NCBI GenBank assembly: GCA_002297665.1
Contig: DBMS01000224.1
Span: forward strand, 265 to 10,720
Direction: 5' to 3'
Origin: Holophagaceae bacterium UBA692
Lineage (GTDB): Bacteria > Acidobacteriota > Holophagae > Holophagales > Holophagaceae
Length of the DNA stretch: 10,456 nt
Both the position numbers and the translations under genes were made by a program. Under the pieces are notes generated by a model. It did no database searches. It saw only the letters and a list, made by a program, of their open reading frames with translations, and was not told the origin of the DNA. Shown piece after piece: positions 1 through 5,828 of this stretch. Within the stretch, counting starts at the first letter, position 1; every line of letters starts with the position of its first letter.

Positions 1-1676
1 TTGATGCGATCCGCCAGGAACGCGGGGCTGGTGGCTTCCATGCGGGCCTTGTCGGTCTCGGGATTGCCCACCATCTCGTACATCATGTCCAGGAACGGCT
101 TCCAGTAGGGCGGGATGGTCTTCATGAAGGTGAAGAGGTTGGCGACCCCCACGTAGTCCACGGCCGCCGCGTAGAGATCCGGCGTGAGGGTGACGCCGGC
201 GAGGGTGGCGTAGCCGCCGTAGCTGCCGCCGTAGATGGCGACGCGCTTGGGATCGGCGATCCCCTGCTTGACGAGCCAGGCCACGCCGTCGGTGATGTCG
301 TCCTGCATGGTGCCGCCCCACTGCTTGAAGCTGGCTTCCCAGAACTTCCTTCCGTAGCCCGTGGAGCCCCGGAAGTTCATCTGGAAGACGGCGTAGCCGC
401 GGCTGGCCAGGAACTGCACCTCGGGGTTGAAGCCCCAAACGTCCCGGGCCCAGGGGCCGCCGTGGGGGTTGATCACCACGGGCAGGTTCCTGGCCTCCTT
501 GCCGTTGGGCAGGGTCAGGTACCCGTTGATGGTGAGGCCGTCGCGGGAGGTGTAGGTCACCGGCTTCATGGGCGCCATGTCGGCCTCCTTGAGCCAGGGC
601 GAGACCTGGGCCAGGAGGGTGAGGCTGCCGGTGGCCTTGTCGTAAAGGTACCGGGCGCCGCGGGAACGGTCGTTGTGGGCGGCGATGACGAAATGCTTCT
701 CGGCCTTGTCGTTGGCCGTGAAGGCCACCTCGTAGCCCGGAAGGCGGGCCGCGACCTTCTCGTAGAGGGCCTTGTACTCGGGATCCAGGAAGTGGCGCTC
801 GCCCTTCCAGGTGGTGTAGGTGGCGGCGATGAGCACCTTCCTCAGCCGGGAGTGGGCGAGCCCGGAGACGTCCACCTGCGGGTGCTCGAAGATCAGCTTG
901 CCTTCCTTGGCCGTGGCGAGGTCGAACTCGAAGATGGCCGACTTGTCCCGGCCCCGGTTGGAGGCCACGTACAGCCCCTTGTTGTCGAAGGTGAACAGCA
1001 TGGGCGCGACGGTTTCCTTGAAGTTGGTGGTCAGGATCACCTTGAAGGGATCCTTCTCGGTCGCGCGGTACAGCAGGCTGTTGTTGACCCCGTCCGTGGC
1101 CGTGGCCACCCGGAGGCGTCCGGCGTGGTCGGTCATCCAGCCCGTGATGTTCCCCGGGTTCTGGGCCACCTGCTCCTCCTTGCCGGTCTTCACGTCCACG
1201 CGGAACACGTCGAACACGCGGGGGTCGCGGCGGTTGTGGCTGAGCAGGACGTACCCGGCGTCGTCCTCCAGGTCGTCCACGATCTCGGCCCGGATCTTCT
1301 CGCCCGGGGTGAGGTCCTTGAGGTCCTTGCCCTCGAGGTCGACGCTCACCACGTGGAAGTTCTCGTCGCCGCCGAAGTCCTTCACGTAGAGGATGCGGTC
1401 CCCTTTCCAGAAGTAGCCGGAAATGTCCCGGGCCGTCTCGGAGGTCACCCGCCGCTCCGCGCCGCCCGCCAGGGGCCTGACGAAGACGTTCAGACGGTTC
1501 TCGTAGGGGGCCACCCAGCTGAGGTACTTCCCGTCGGGCGACAGGGAGAAACCGGTCTTCTCGGGGTTCCGGAAGAAGTCCTTGAGGGCCGGGGGGGCCT
1601 TGGGAGGCGGGGCCGCGGCCAGCAGGCCCGCGCCCAGCAGGCCCGCCATGAGACACCCGGAAAGACGTCGACTCAT
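1..1676 (-). CDS. Exported S9-family (prolyl oligopeptidase) serine peptidase, C-terminus cut by window edge
   Basis: A peptidase of the dipeptidyl/acylaminoacyl-peptidase type that would trim peptides outside the cytoplasm. The first 558 residues are visible. Residues 1-24 form a Sec signal peptide: MSRR, a hydrophobic run, then LLAAAAPP. Residues ~30-370 read as a beta-propeller with SPDGKYLSW-type repeats. An alpha/beta-hydrolase domain begins near 375, with NPHGGP at 403-408 and the nucleophile motif GGSYGGY, catalytic Ser485 (codon 224-222). The family's catalytic Asp and His lie some 70-120 residues beyond Ser, so they fall outside the window; they are not missing. The start at 1676 is fixed by AGGAGG four bases upstream; an in-frame ATG at 1649 would remove half the signal peptide. 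LSGC at residues 5-8 resembles a lipobox but sits too early. Transcribed divergently from the DUF438 gene. Family certain; substrate unknown. Confidence 0.93.
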   Translation of the reverse strand, partial: MSRRLSGCLMAGLLGAGLLAAAPPPKAPPALKDFFRNPEKTGFSLSPDGKYLSWVAPYENRLNVFVRPLAGGAERRVTSETARDISGYFWKGDRILYVKDFGGDENFHVVSVDLEGKDLKDLTPGEKIRAEIVDDLEDDAGYVLLSHNRRDPRVFDVFRVDVKTGKEEQVAQNPGNITGWMTDHAGRLRVATATDGVNNSLLYRATEKDPFKVILTTNFKETVAPMLFTFDNKGLYVASNRGRDKSAIFEFDLATAKEGKLIFEHPQVDVSGLAHSRLRKVLIAATYTTWKGERHFLDPEYKALYEKVAARLPGYEVAFTANDKAEKHFVIAAHNDRSRGARYLYDKATGSLTLLAQVSPWLKEADMAPMKPVTYTSRDGLTINGYLTLPNGKEARNLPVVINPHGGPWARDVWGFNPEVQFLASRGYAVFQMNFRGSTGYGRKFWEASFKQWGGTMQDDITDGVAWLVKQGIADPKRVAIYGGSYGGYATLAGVTLTPDLYAAAVDYVGVANLFTFMKTIPPYWKPFLDMMYEMVGNPETDKARMEATSPAFLADRI

Positions 1677-1680
1677 AATT

Positions 1681-1686
1681 CCTCCT
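1681..1686 (-). promoter_or_regulatory. Ribosome binding site of the S9 peptidase
   Basis: Read on the minus strand this is AGGAGG, four bases before the ATG at 1676. It is a full anti-16S match and decides the start codon in favour of the form with the complete signal peptide. Confidence 0.8.
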
Positions 1687-1710
1687 TGCTGGAAAGCTTG
1701 GTTAGGCGGA

Positions 1711-1716
1711 ATTTTA
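1711..1716 (-). promoter_or_regulatory. Candidate -10 element for the S9 peptidase
   Basis: On the minus strand this reads TAAAAT, a 5/6 match to the sigma-70 -10 consensus, in a short AT-rich patch of otherwise GC-rich DNA. It predicts a transcript start near 1704 and a leader of about 28 nt containing the AGGAGG site. No convincing -35 element lies 16-18 bp upstream, so an activator may be needed. The FNR/DNR dyad would then be centred near -59.5. This is inferred from sequence only. Confidence 0.4.
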
Positions 1717-1756
1717 CACCCTCCCGGCGGATTCCCGCCCGGAAAAGGAACCGGGA

Positions 1757-1770
1757 TTGACCTGCGTCAA
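1757..1770. promoter_or_regulatory. FNR/DNR-type operator, TTGAC-N4-GTCAA
   Basis: The sequence TTGACCTGCGTCAA is a perfect 5+4+5 dyad. It matches the known CRP/FNR-superfamily box TTGAY-N4-RTCAA bound by FNR (oxygen), and by DNR/NNR-type regulators (nitric oxide). It lies in the divergent gap between the S9 peptidase and the DUF438 gene. Its centre (between 1763 and 1764) is exactly -41.5 from the start predicted by the -10-like hexamer at 1793-1798, the classical class II activator position. The box does not by itself tell FNR from DNR. The DUF438/hemerythrin target makes an NO- or oxygen-responsive regulator plausible. Confidence 0.75.
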
Positions 1771-1792
1771 GGCGGCACCGTCCGCCCGGACC

Positions 1793-1798
1793 GATAGT
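1793..1798 (+). promoter_or_regulatory. Candidate -10 element for the DUF438 gene run
   Basis: GATAGT matches four of six positions of the -10 consensus. Its importance comes from position: a start at 1805 would put the FNR/DNR dyad at -41.5 and leave a 13-nt leader before the ATG at 1818. No separate -35 hexamer is needed at a class II promoter because the activator overlaps that region. Confidence 0.5.
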
Positions 1799-1817
1799 CG
1801 GAACCGGGACGGTGAAC

Positions 1818-3071
1818 ATGAGCGAACTGATCAACAACCAGGAACTGAGGATCCAGACCCTCAAGGAGGTCATCCTCCACCTGCACCGGGGCGAGGCCCC
1901 CGGGGCGGTGCGGGAACGCCTGAAGGGGCTCGTGTCCGAGGTGGACGCCAACGAGATCGCCGCGATGGAGCAGCAGCTGATGGCCGAGGGGCTCTCGGCG
2001 GAACAGGTGCGCAGCATGTGCGACCTGCACGCCGACGTGCTCAAGGACGTCATGGCCAAGCCCAGCGCGCCCCCGGTGCTCCGGCCGGGACACCCCGTGG
2101 ACACCTTCCAGCGGGAGAACCGCGCCCTGGAGGCGGCGGCCGGGATCGTCCGGGAGCGCGCCGCGGCCTGCGCCGCCCTGCCCGATTCCGGGACGCCTTC
2201 CGCCGAACGCCTGGCCCTCCTGGAGGCCCTGGCCCCCCTCATGGACGTGGAGAAGCACTACAGCCGCAAGGAGCATCTGGTGTTCACCATCCTGGAGCGC
2301 CACGGCAACACCGGCCCCTCCAAGGTGATGTGGGGCAAGGACGACGAGGTGCGGGGCCTGCTCAAGGGCGCCATGGCCGGCCTGCGGGAGGAGACGCTCT
2401 GCGGGGCCGAGCTGAAGATCCTGGCCGCCTCGGCCGTGGCCCCGGCCCTGGACGCCCTGGAATCCATGATCTACAAGGAGGAGAAGATCCTCTTCCCCAT
2501 GGCCCTGCACCTGTTCACCGAGGAGGAATGGGGCGAAGTGTTCAACCAGAGCCCGGAGTACGGGTGGTGCCTGGTGGCCCCGGTGGAAGGCTGGCGGCCG
2601 CCCGAGGCCAGCCTGCCCCAGGACGCGCTCCTGCTTCCCGCGGCCAAGGCCGTCCAGTTCCCCAGCGGAACCCTCTCCTTCGAGCAGCTCCTGGGCATCT
2701 TCAACGCCCTGCCCGTGGACCTCACCTTCGTGGACGCCCAGGACCGGGTCGGGTTCTTCAGCGAAGGGCCGGACCGGGTCTTCGCCCGGAGCCGGGCCAT
2801 AATCGGCCGCGCCGTGCAGAACTGCCACCCGCCCAAGAGCATGGCCATCGTGGAGAAGATCCTCGCCGATTTCCGGGAAGGCCGGCAGAGCGTGGCGGAG
2901 TTCTGGATCGAGATGGGCGGGAAGTTCGTCCACATCCGCTACTTCGCCGTCCGCAGCGAGGCGGGGGCGTACCTGGGGACCCTGGAGGTCACCCAGGAGC
3001 TCAGCCGGCTCCGCGCCCTGAGCGGAGAGCGCCGGCTCCTGCAGTACGATCAGGTCCAGGAGGCCCCATGA
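1818..3071 (+). CDS. DUF438 / hemerythrin-like / PAS domain protein
   Basis: A 417-residue soluble protein with the usual three-part layout of DUF438 proteins. Residues 1-75 are the helical DUF438 module (MSELINNQELRIQTLKEVI onward). Residues ~88-245 form a hemerythrin-like bundle with H92, H147 (HYSRKE), E152 and the segment YKEEKILFP at 219-227. Residues ~280-395 form a PAS domain (DLTFVDAQDRVGFFSEG; QNCHPPKS at 334-341). Family members are thought to bind iron or another cofactor and sense or handle oxygen or NO; the exact role is not established. There is no membrane segment and no kinase or output domain. A GTG at 1812 could add two residues; neither start has a strong Shine-Dalgarno, and I chose ATG 1818 because family members begin with this SEL-type sequence. 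It is first in a four-gene run behind the FNR/DNR box, and its TGA overlaps the next ATG. Confidence 0.9.
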   Translation: MSELINNQELRIQTLKEVILHLHRGEAPGAVRERLKGLVSEVDANEIAAMEQQLMAEGLSAEQVRSMCDLHADVLKDVMAKPSAPPVLRPGHPVDTFQRENRALEAAAGIVRERAAACAALPDSGTPSAERLALLEALAPLMDVEKHYSRKEHLVFTILERHGNTGPSKVMWGKDDEVRGLLKGAMAGLREETLCGAELKILAASAVAPALDALESMIYKEEKILFPMALHLFTEEEWGEVFNQSPEYGWCLVAPVEGWRPPEASLPQDALLLPAAKAVQFPSGTLSFEQLLGIFNALPVDLTFVDAQDRVGFFSEGPDRVFARSRAIIGRAVQNCHPPKSMAIVEKILADFREGRQSVAEFWIEMGGKFVHIRYFAVRSEAGAYLGTLEVTQELSRLRALSGERRLLQYDQVQEAP

Positions 3072-3328
3072 CGGCGACCCCACCCCTCTGGTTCGACCCC
3101 GCGCGGGTGATCCTCTCCGTCGACGTGAGCGCGATGCTGGCCCGCGGCGTCCACCCCCTCCAGCAGGTGCAGGAGTCCCTGGAATCCGCCGCGCCCGGGG
3201 ACATCGTGGAGCTGCGCAGCGCCTTCGAGCCCGCGCCCCTCCTGCAGTTCTTCCGGGACCGCCGCATGGAGGTGTGGTGCGGGGAGGAGGCCGGATCCTT
3301 CCACACGTGCATCCGGAAACCGGGCTAG
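3068..3328 (+). CDS. Small DUF2249 (TusA/SirA-like fold) protein
   Basis: An 86-residue protein starting in an ATGA overlap with the preceding stop, with AGGAGG at 3058-3063 four bases upstream, so translational coupling is likely. After a short lead, residues 15-84 fit DUF2249: a first strand (VILSVDV), a helix (HPLQQVQESLESA), the PGDIVELRSAFEPAPLLQFF segment at 43-62, and a last strand with FHTCIRK. The FEPxPL motif at 53-58 is typical of the family. DUF2249 proteins have a TusA-like fold and often sit beside hemerythrin or DUF438 genes in nitrogen-oxide or anaerobic clusters, but their biochemical role is unknown. It lacks the CPxP sulfur-transfer motif of true TusA; its two cysteines, C71 and C81, are elsewhere. 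A partner of the DUF438 protein is a reasonable inference. Confidence 0.82.
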   Translation: MTATPPLWFDPARVILSVDVSAMLARGVHPLQQVQESLESAAPGDIVELRSAFEPAPLLQFFRDRRMEVWCGEEAGSFHTCIRKPG

Positions 3329-3351
3329 CATCGATTCCGGAGGTCGGCGGG

Positions 3352-3849
3352 ATGAAGGTGATGGGCATCGTCGGTTGGAGCGGCAGCGGCAAGACCAGCC
3401 TCCTGGTCCAGGTGCTGCCCCTCCTCCGGGCGCGGGGCCTGAAGGTCTCCACCATGAAGCACGCCCACCACCGCTTCGACGTGGACCGCCCCGGCAAGGA
3501 CTCGTTCCAGCACCGGGAGGCCGGCGCCTCCGAGGTGCTCGTGGTGACCTCCAGCCGCTGGGTGCTCATGCACGAGTCCCGCGAGGAGCCCGAACCCTCC
3601 ATCGAGTCCCTGATCCAGCGCATGACCCCGGTGGACCTGCTGCTCATCGAGGGCTTCAAGACCCACTCCCACCCCAAGCTGGAGATCCACAGGGAATCCG
3701 AAGGCAAGCCGCTGCTCTGCCCCGGCGACCCCGACATCGTCGCGGTGGCCACGGACACCCGCCTTCCGGACCTGGCCCTGCCCCAGCTGGACCTGAACGA
3801 CCCCGCGGCCATCGCGGACTTCATCCTGGCCCGCACGGGGCTGGGCTGA
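3352..3849 (+). CDS. mobB: Molybdopterin-guanine dinucleotide biosynthesis adaptor MobB
   Basis: A 165-residue GTP-binding protein that helps MobA attach GMP to molybdopterin, giving the guanylated cofactor used by DMSO-reductase-family enzymes such as nitrate reductase and formate dehydrogenase. Diagnostic motifs are all present: P-loop GWSGSGKTS (8-16), the MobB signature KHAHHRFDVDRPGKDS (36-51), and Walker B region DLLLIEGFK (95-103) followed by KLEIHR. Length is normal for stand-alone MobB. The start at 3352 is supported by GGAGG at 3339-3343; the reading frame is open further upstream, but that would run into the preceding gene. It lies 23 bp after the DUF2249 gene, so the two are probably co-transcribed. 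No mobA or molybdoenzyme of the bis-MGD type is seen in the window. Confidence 0.95.
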   Translation: MKVMGIVGWSGSGKTSLLVQVLPLLRARGLKVSTMKHAHHRFDVDRPGKDSFQHREAGASEVLVVTSSRWVLMHESREEPEPSIESLIQRMTPVDLLLIEGFKTHSHPKLEIHRESEGKPLLCPGDPDIVAVATDTRLPDLALPQLDLNDPAAIADFILARTGLG

Positions 3850-3850
3850 C

Positions 3851-3868
3851 GCCCCGTGGACCCGGGGC
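3851..3868. terminator. Short GC hairpin after mobB
   Basis: GCCCCG and CGGGGC form a perfect 6-bp stem around a 6-nt loop, one base after the mobB stop codon. No T-run follows, so it is a poor intrinsic terminator. It could attenuate transcription or stabilise mRNA between mobB and the next gene 64 bp downstream, or it may be chance in GC-rich DNA. Confidence 0.25.
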
Positions 3869-3913
3869 GCCGCCATGGCCGCGCCCGGCGCCTGAAACCC
3901 AACGAGGAACCCC

Positions 3914-5053
3914 ATGCAAAATTTCACCTTCTGCAATCCCACCAAGATCCTCTTCGGGAAGGGGCGCATCCAGGACCTGGCCCGGGAGATCCCCGCCGGC
4001 CAGCGCGTGCTCGTCACCTACGGCGGGGGTAGCGCCCAGGCCAACGGCACCCTGGACGAGGTGCGCGGGGCCCTGGGCCACGCGCAGGTCGCCGAATTCG
4101 GCGGCATCGAGCCCAATCCCAGCTACGAGACCCTGATGGGCGCCGTGAAGCTGGCCCGTGAGAGCGGCACGGAGTTCCTCCTCGCCGTGGGGGGCGGTTC
4201 GGTGATGGACGGCACCAAGTTCATCGCCGCGGCGGTGCCCTACGCCGGAGAGGACCCCTGGGACCTCGTCGTGCGGAAGGCCCCCGTGAAGGCCGCGCTG
4301 CCCTTCGGCACCGTGCTCACCCTGCCGGCCACCGGATCCGAAATGAACAGCGGCGCCGTCATCACCCGGAAGTCGCTCGGGACCAAGCTGCCCTTCGGCA
4401 GCCCCCTGCTCTTTCCCCGCTTTTCGGTGCTGGACCCCTGCAAGACCTTCACGCTCCCCCCCCGCCAGATCGGCAACGGGGTGGTGGACGCCTTCGTGCA
4501 CACCCTGGAGCAGTACCTCACCTATCCCGCGGACGCCCCCATGCAGGACGAGTTCTCCGAGGGGATCCTGCGGACCCTCGTGCGGGTCGGGCCGAAGACC
4601 CTCGCCGACCCCGGGGACTACGATGCGCGCGCGGCCTTCGTCTGGGCGGCCACCCTGGCCCTCAACGGCCTGATCGGCGCGGGCGTGCCCCAGGACTGGG
4701 CCACCCATATGATCGGCCACGAGCTCACGGCCCTGCACGGGCTGGACCACGCCCAGAGCCTGGCCGTGGTGCTGCCGTCGATGCTGGAGGAGCGCCTCGA
4801 AGCCAAGCGGGCCAAGCTCGAGCAGTACGCACGGCGGGTGTGGGGCCTGGACTCGGCGTCCGGAGCCATCGAGGCCACCCGGGCCTTCTTCGAAAGCCTT
4901 GGCGTCCGGACCCGCCTGAAGGATTACGGCGTGGGCGCCGAAGCGATCCCGGCGCTGCTCGCGGCCCTGGAGGCCCATGGCATGACGGCCCTGGGCGAGC
5001 GCCGGGACGTCACCCTGGACGTGTCGCGGAGGGTGCTGGAGCGGGCCCTGTAG
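3914..5053 (+). CDS. yqhD: NADPH-dependent aldehyde reductase / iron-containing alcohol dehydrogenase, YqhD type
   Basis: A 379-residue group III metal-dependent alcohol dehydrogenase that aligns nearly end to end with E. coli YqhD (387 aa), which reduces short-chain and lipid-peroxidation aldehydes with NADPH. Visible signatures: NPTKILFGKG near the N-terminus, the nucleotide-binding loop GGGS at 37-40, GGGSVMDGTKF at 93-103, and LPATGSEMN. The four metal ligands correspond to D192, H196, H265 and H279 (DAFVH and HMIGHELTALHGLDH), two residues offset from the YqhD ligands 194, 198, 267 and 281. The GGGS loop agrees with NADPH rather than NADH use. GAGGAA at 3904-3909 precedes the ATG. It is the last gene of the run that starts at 1818, though the 64-bp gap before it could hold its own promoter. 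Aldehyde detoxification or redox balancing is the likely role; the actual substrate is not readable from sequence. Confidence 0.95.
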   Translation: MQNFTFCNPTKILFGKGRIQDLAREIPAGQRVLVTYGGGSAQANGTLDEVRGALGHAQVAEFGGIEPNPSYETLMGAVKLARESGTEFLLAVGGGSVMDGTKFIAAAVPYAGEDPWDLVVRKAPVKAALPFGTVLTLPATGSEMNSGAVITRKSLGTKLPFGSPLLFPRFSVLDPCKTFTLPPRQIGNGVVDAFVHTLEQYLTYPADAPMQDEFSEGILRTLVRVGPKTLADPGDYDARAAFVWAATLALNGLIGAGVPQDWATHMIGHELTALHGLDHAQSLAVVLPSMLEERLEAKRAKLEQYARRVWGLDSASGAIEATRAFFESLGVRTRLKDYGVGAEAIPALLAALEAHGMTALGERRDVTLDVSRRVLERAL

Positions 5054-5073
5054 TCCCGGCCGCGCACAACCCC

Positions 5074-5096
5074 CCGGGCCGTTCAAGGCGGCCTGG
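5074..5096. terminator. Hairpin downstream of yqhD
   Basis: CCGGGCCG (5074-5081) pairs with CGGCCTGG (5089-5096) as an 8-bp stem with one G-T pair and a 7-nt loop, 20 bases after the yqhD stop. It lacks a T-tract. Its place at the end of the four-gene run makes a terminator or 3'-end stabiliser plausible. Confidence 0.4.
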
Positions 5097-5119
5097 AGCC
5101 GTCCCGGAAATCCGGCCGT

Positions 5120-5144
5120 GGATGTGAAATGACATTTTACATCC
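5120..5144. promoter_or_regulatory. 25-bp AT-rich palindrome, candidate operator of the kinase-like gene
   Basis: Two 12-base arms, GGATGTGAAATG and CATTTTACATCC, flank a single central A at 5132 and are complementary at 11 of 12 positions. The dyad is AT-rich inside GC-rich DNA and ends 36 bp before the ATG of the cytidylate-kinase-like gene, where a repressor or activator would act. Spacing does not fit CRP, FNR or Rex boxes. The size and tight centre resemble operators of TetR-family dimers, but I cannot name the regulator. No good -10/-35 pair is clear nearby. Confidence 0.55.
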
Positions 5145-5170
5145 GGTCCGGGAAGGCGAAAACTGGAGGC

Positions 5171-5175
5171 GGAGG
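5171..5175 (+). promoter_or_regulatory. Ribosome binding site of the cytidylate-kinase-like gene
   Basis: GGAGG five bases before the ATG at 5181, preceded by a second GGAGG at 5165-5169. The nearer copy has ideal spacing and fixes the start at 5181. Confidence 0.7.
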
Positions 5176-5180
5176 CGTCC

Positions 5181-5828
5181 ATGACGATCCACCCCGCCAT
5201 CACCATCTCCCGCAGCCTCGGCAGCGGCGGCACCCAGGCGGGCTTCCTGGTGGCGCGGAGGCTGGGCTGGCACTTCTGCGACCGCCGCATCCTGCGGCTG
5301 GCCGCGGGGGCCATGGGGCATTCCGTCGCCAGCCTCGCCCACCAGGAGGACCATCCCAGCGGATTCAAGGACTGGCTCATGACGATCTTCGCCCTGGGCT
5401 CCCCGGAGGCGCCCTGCACGCTGCTCCAGGAGGTGCCCATCTACAGCCGGGACCTCTTCGACGTGCAGAAGGCCGTGATGGAGCGCATGGTGGAGCACGC
5501 GCCCTCCGTGATCGTCGGAAGGGGCGGGTTCATCGCCCTGAAGGACCACCCCGACGTGCTGCACGTGAGCCTCCACGCGGACCTGGAATCCCGGATCGAG
5601 TCCCTGGTCCGGCGCCGCAGGTTCCGCGACCGGCGCGCCGCCTTGGCCGCCATCGAGGACTCGGACCGGGGCCGGGCCGGGTTCATCAAGGCCATTTCCG
5701 GCGGCGACTGGCGGGATCCCCGCCACTTCGACCTGGTTCTGGACACCTCGGGGGAGGGCCTGGAGGCTTGCGTGGAGCGCATCGTCCTGGAAGCCGGCCG
5801 CCGCTTCGGGCTGGGCCGGGAGGCCTGA
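5181..5828 (+). CDS. Cytidylate kinase-like family protein
   Basis: A 215-residue P-loop NTPase-fold protein of the cytidylate-kinase-like family (Cytidylate_kin2). The N-terminal signature ITISRSLGSGGTQAG (7-21) replaces the Walker A lysine of true CMP kinase with GSGGT, as is usual in this family. VIVGRGGFIAL (110-120) and HVSLHADLESRI (128-139) follow. An arginine-rich lid-like segment lies at 144-152, SDRGRAGF at 161-168, and FDLVLDTS at 183-190 near the end. Family members are annotated as possible nucleoside monophosphate kinases, but physiological substrates are mostly unproven, and this is unlikely to be the housekeeping Cmk. It stands alone between the palindrome at 5120-5144 and a convergent gene whose stop codon abuts its own TGA. 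Confidence 0.86.
   Translation: MTIHPAITISRSLGSGGTQAGFLVARRLGWHFCDRRILRLAAGAMGHSVASLAHQEDHPSGFKDWLMTIFALGSPEAPCTLLQEVPIYSRDLFDVQKAVMERMVEHAPSVIVGRGGFIALKDHPDVLHVSLHADLESRIESLVRRRRFRDRRAALAAIEDSDRGRAGFIKAISGGDWRDPRHFDLVLDTSGEGLEACVERIVLEAGRRFGLGREA

Noticed and set aside
1653..1676. Lipoprotein signal (LSGC) in the S9 peptidase
   Set aside because: The Cys is residue 8, with only four residues of n-region and almost no hydrophobic stretch before it. The hydrophobic core follows it, so a normal Sec signal is more likely.
462..1760. Long plus-strand open frame over the S9 peptidase
   Set aside because: The minus strand gives a signal peptide, propeller repeats and GGSYGGY. The plus-strand product is compositionally biased and unrecognisable.
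1767..3902. Long antisense open frame over DUF438, DUF2249 and mobB
   Set aside because: Translation is low complexity with no recognisable motif; the plus-strand genes have family signatures and Shine-Dalgarno sites.
5120..5144. CRP, FNR or Rex binding site
   Set aside because: The TGTGA and TTACA half-sites are nine bases apart, against six for CRP, and the TTGAT and TTGTGAA cores of FNR and Rex at their proper spacing are absent.
3821..5440. Antisense open frame spanning yqhD and the kinase-like gene
   Set aside because: It crosses an intergenic region and two well-supported genes, and has no domain signature.
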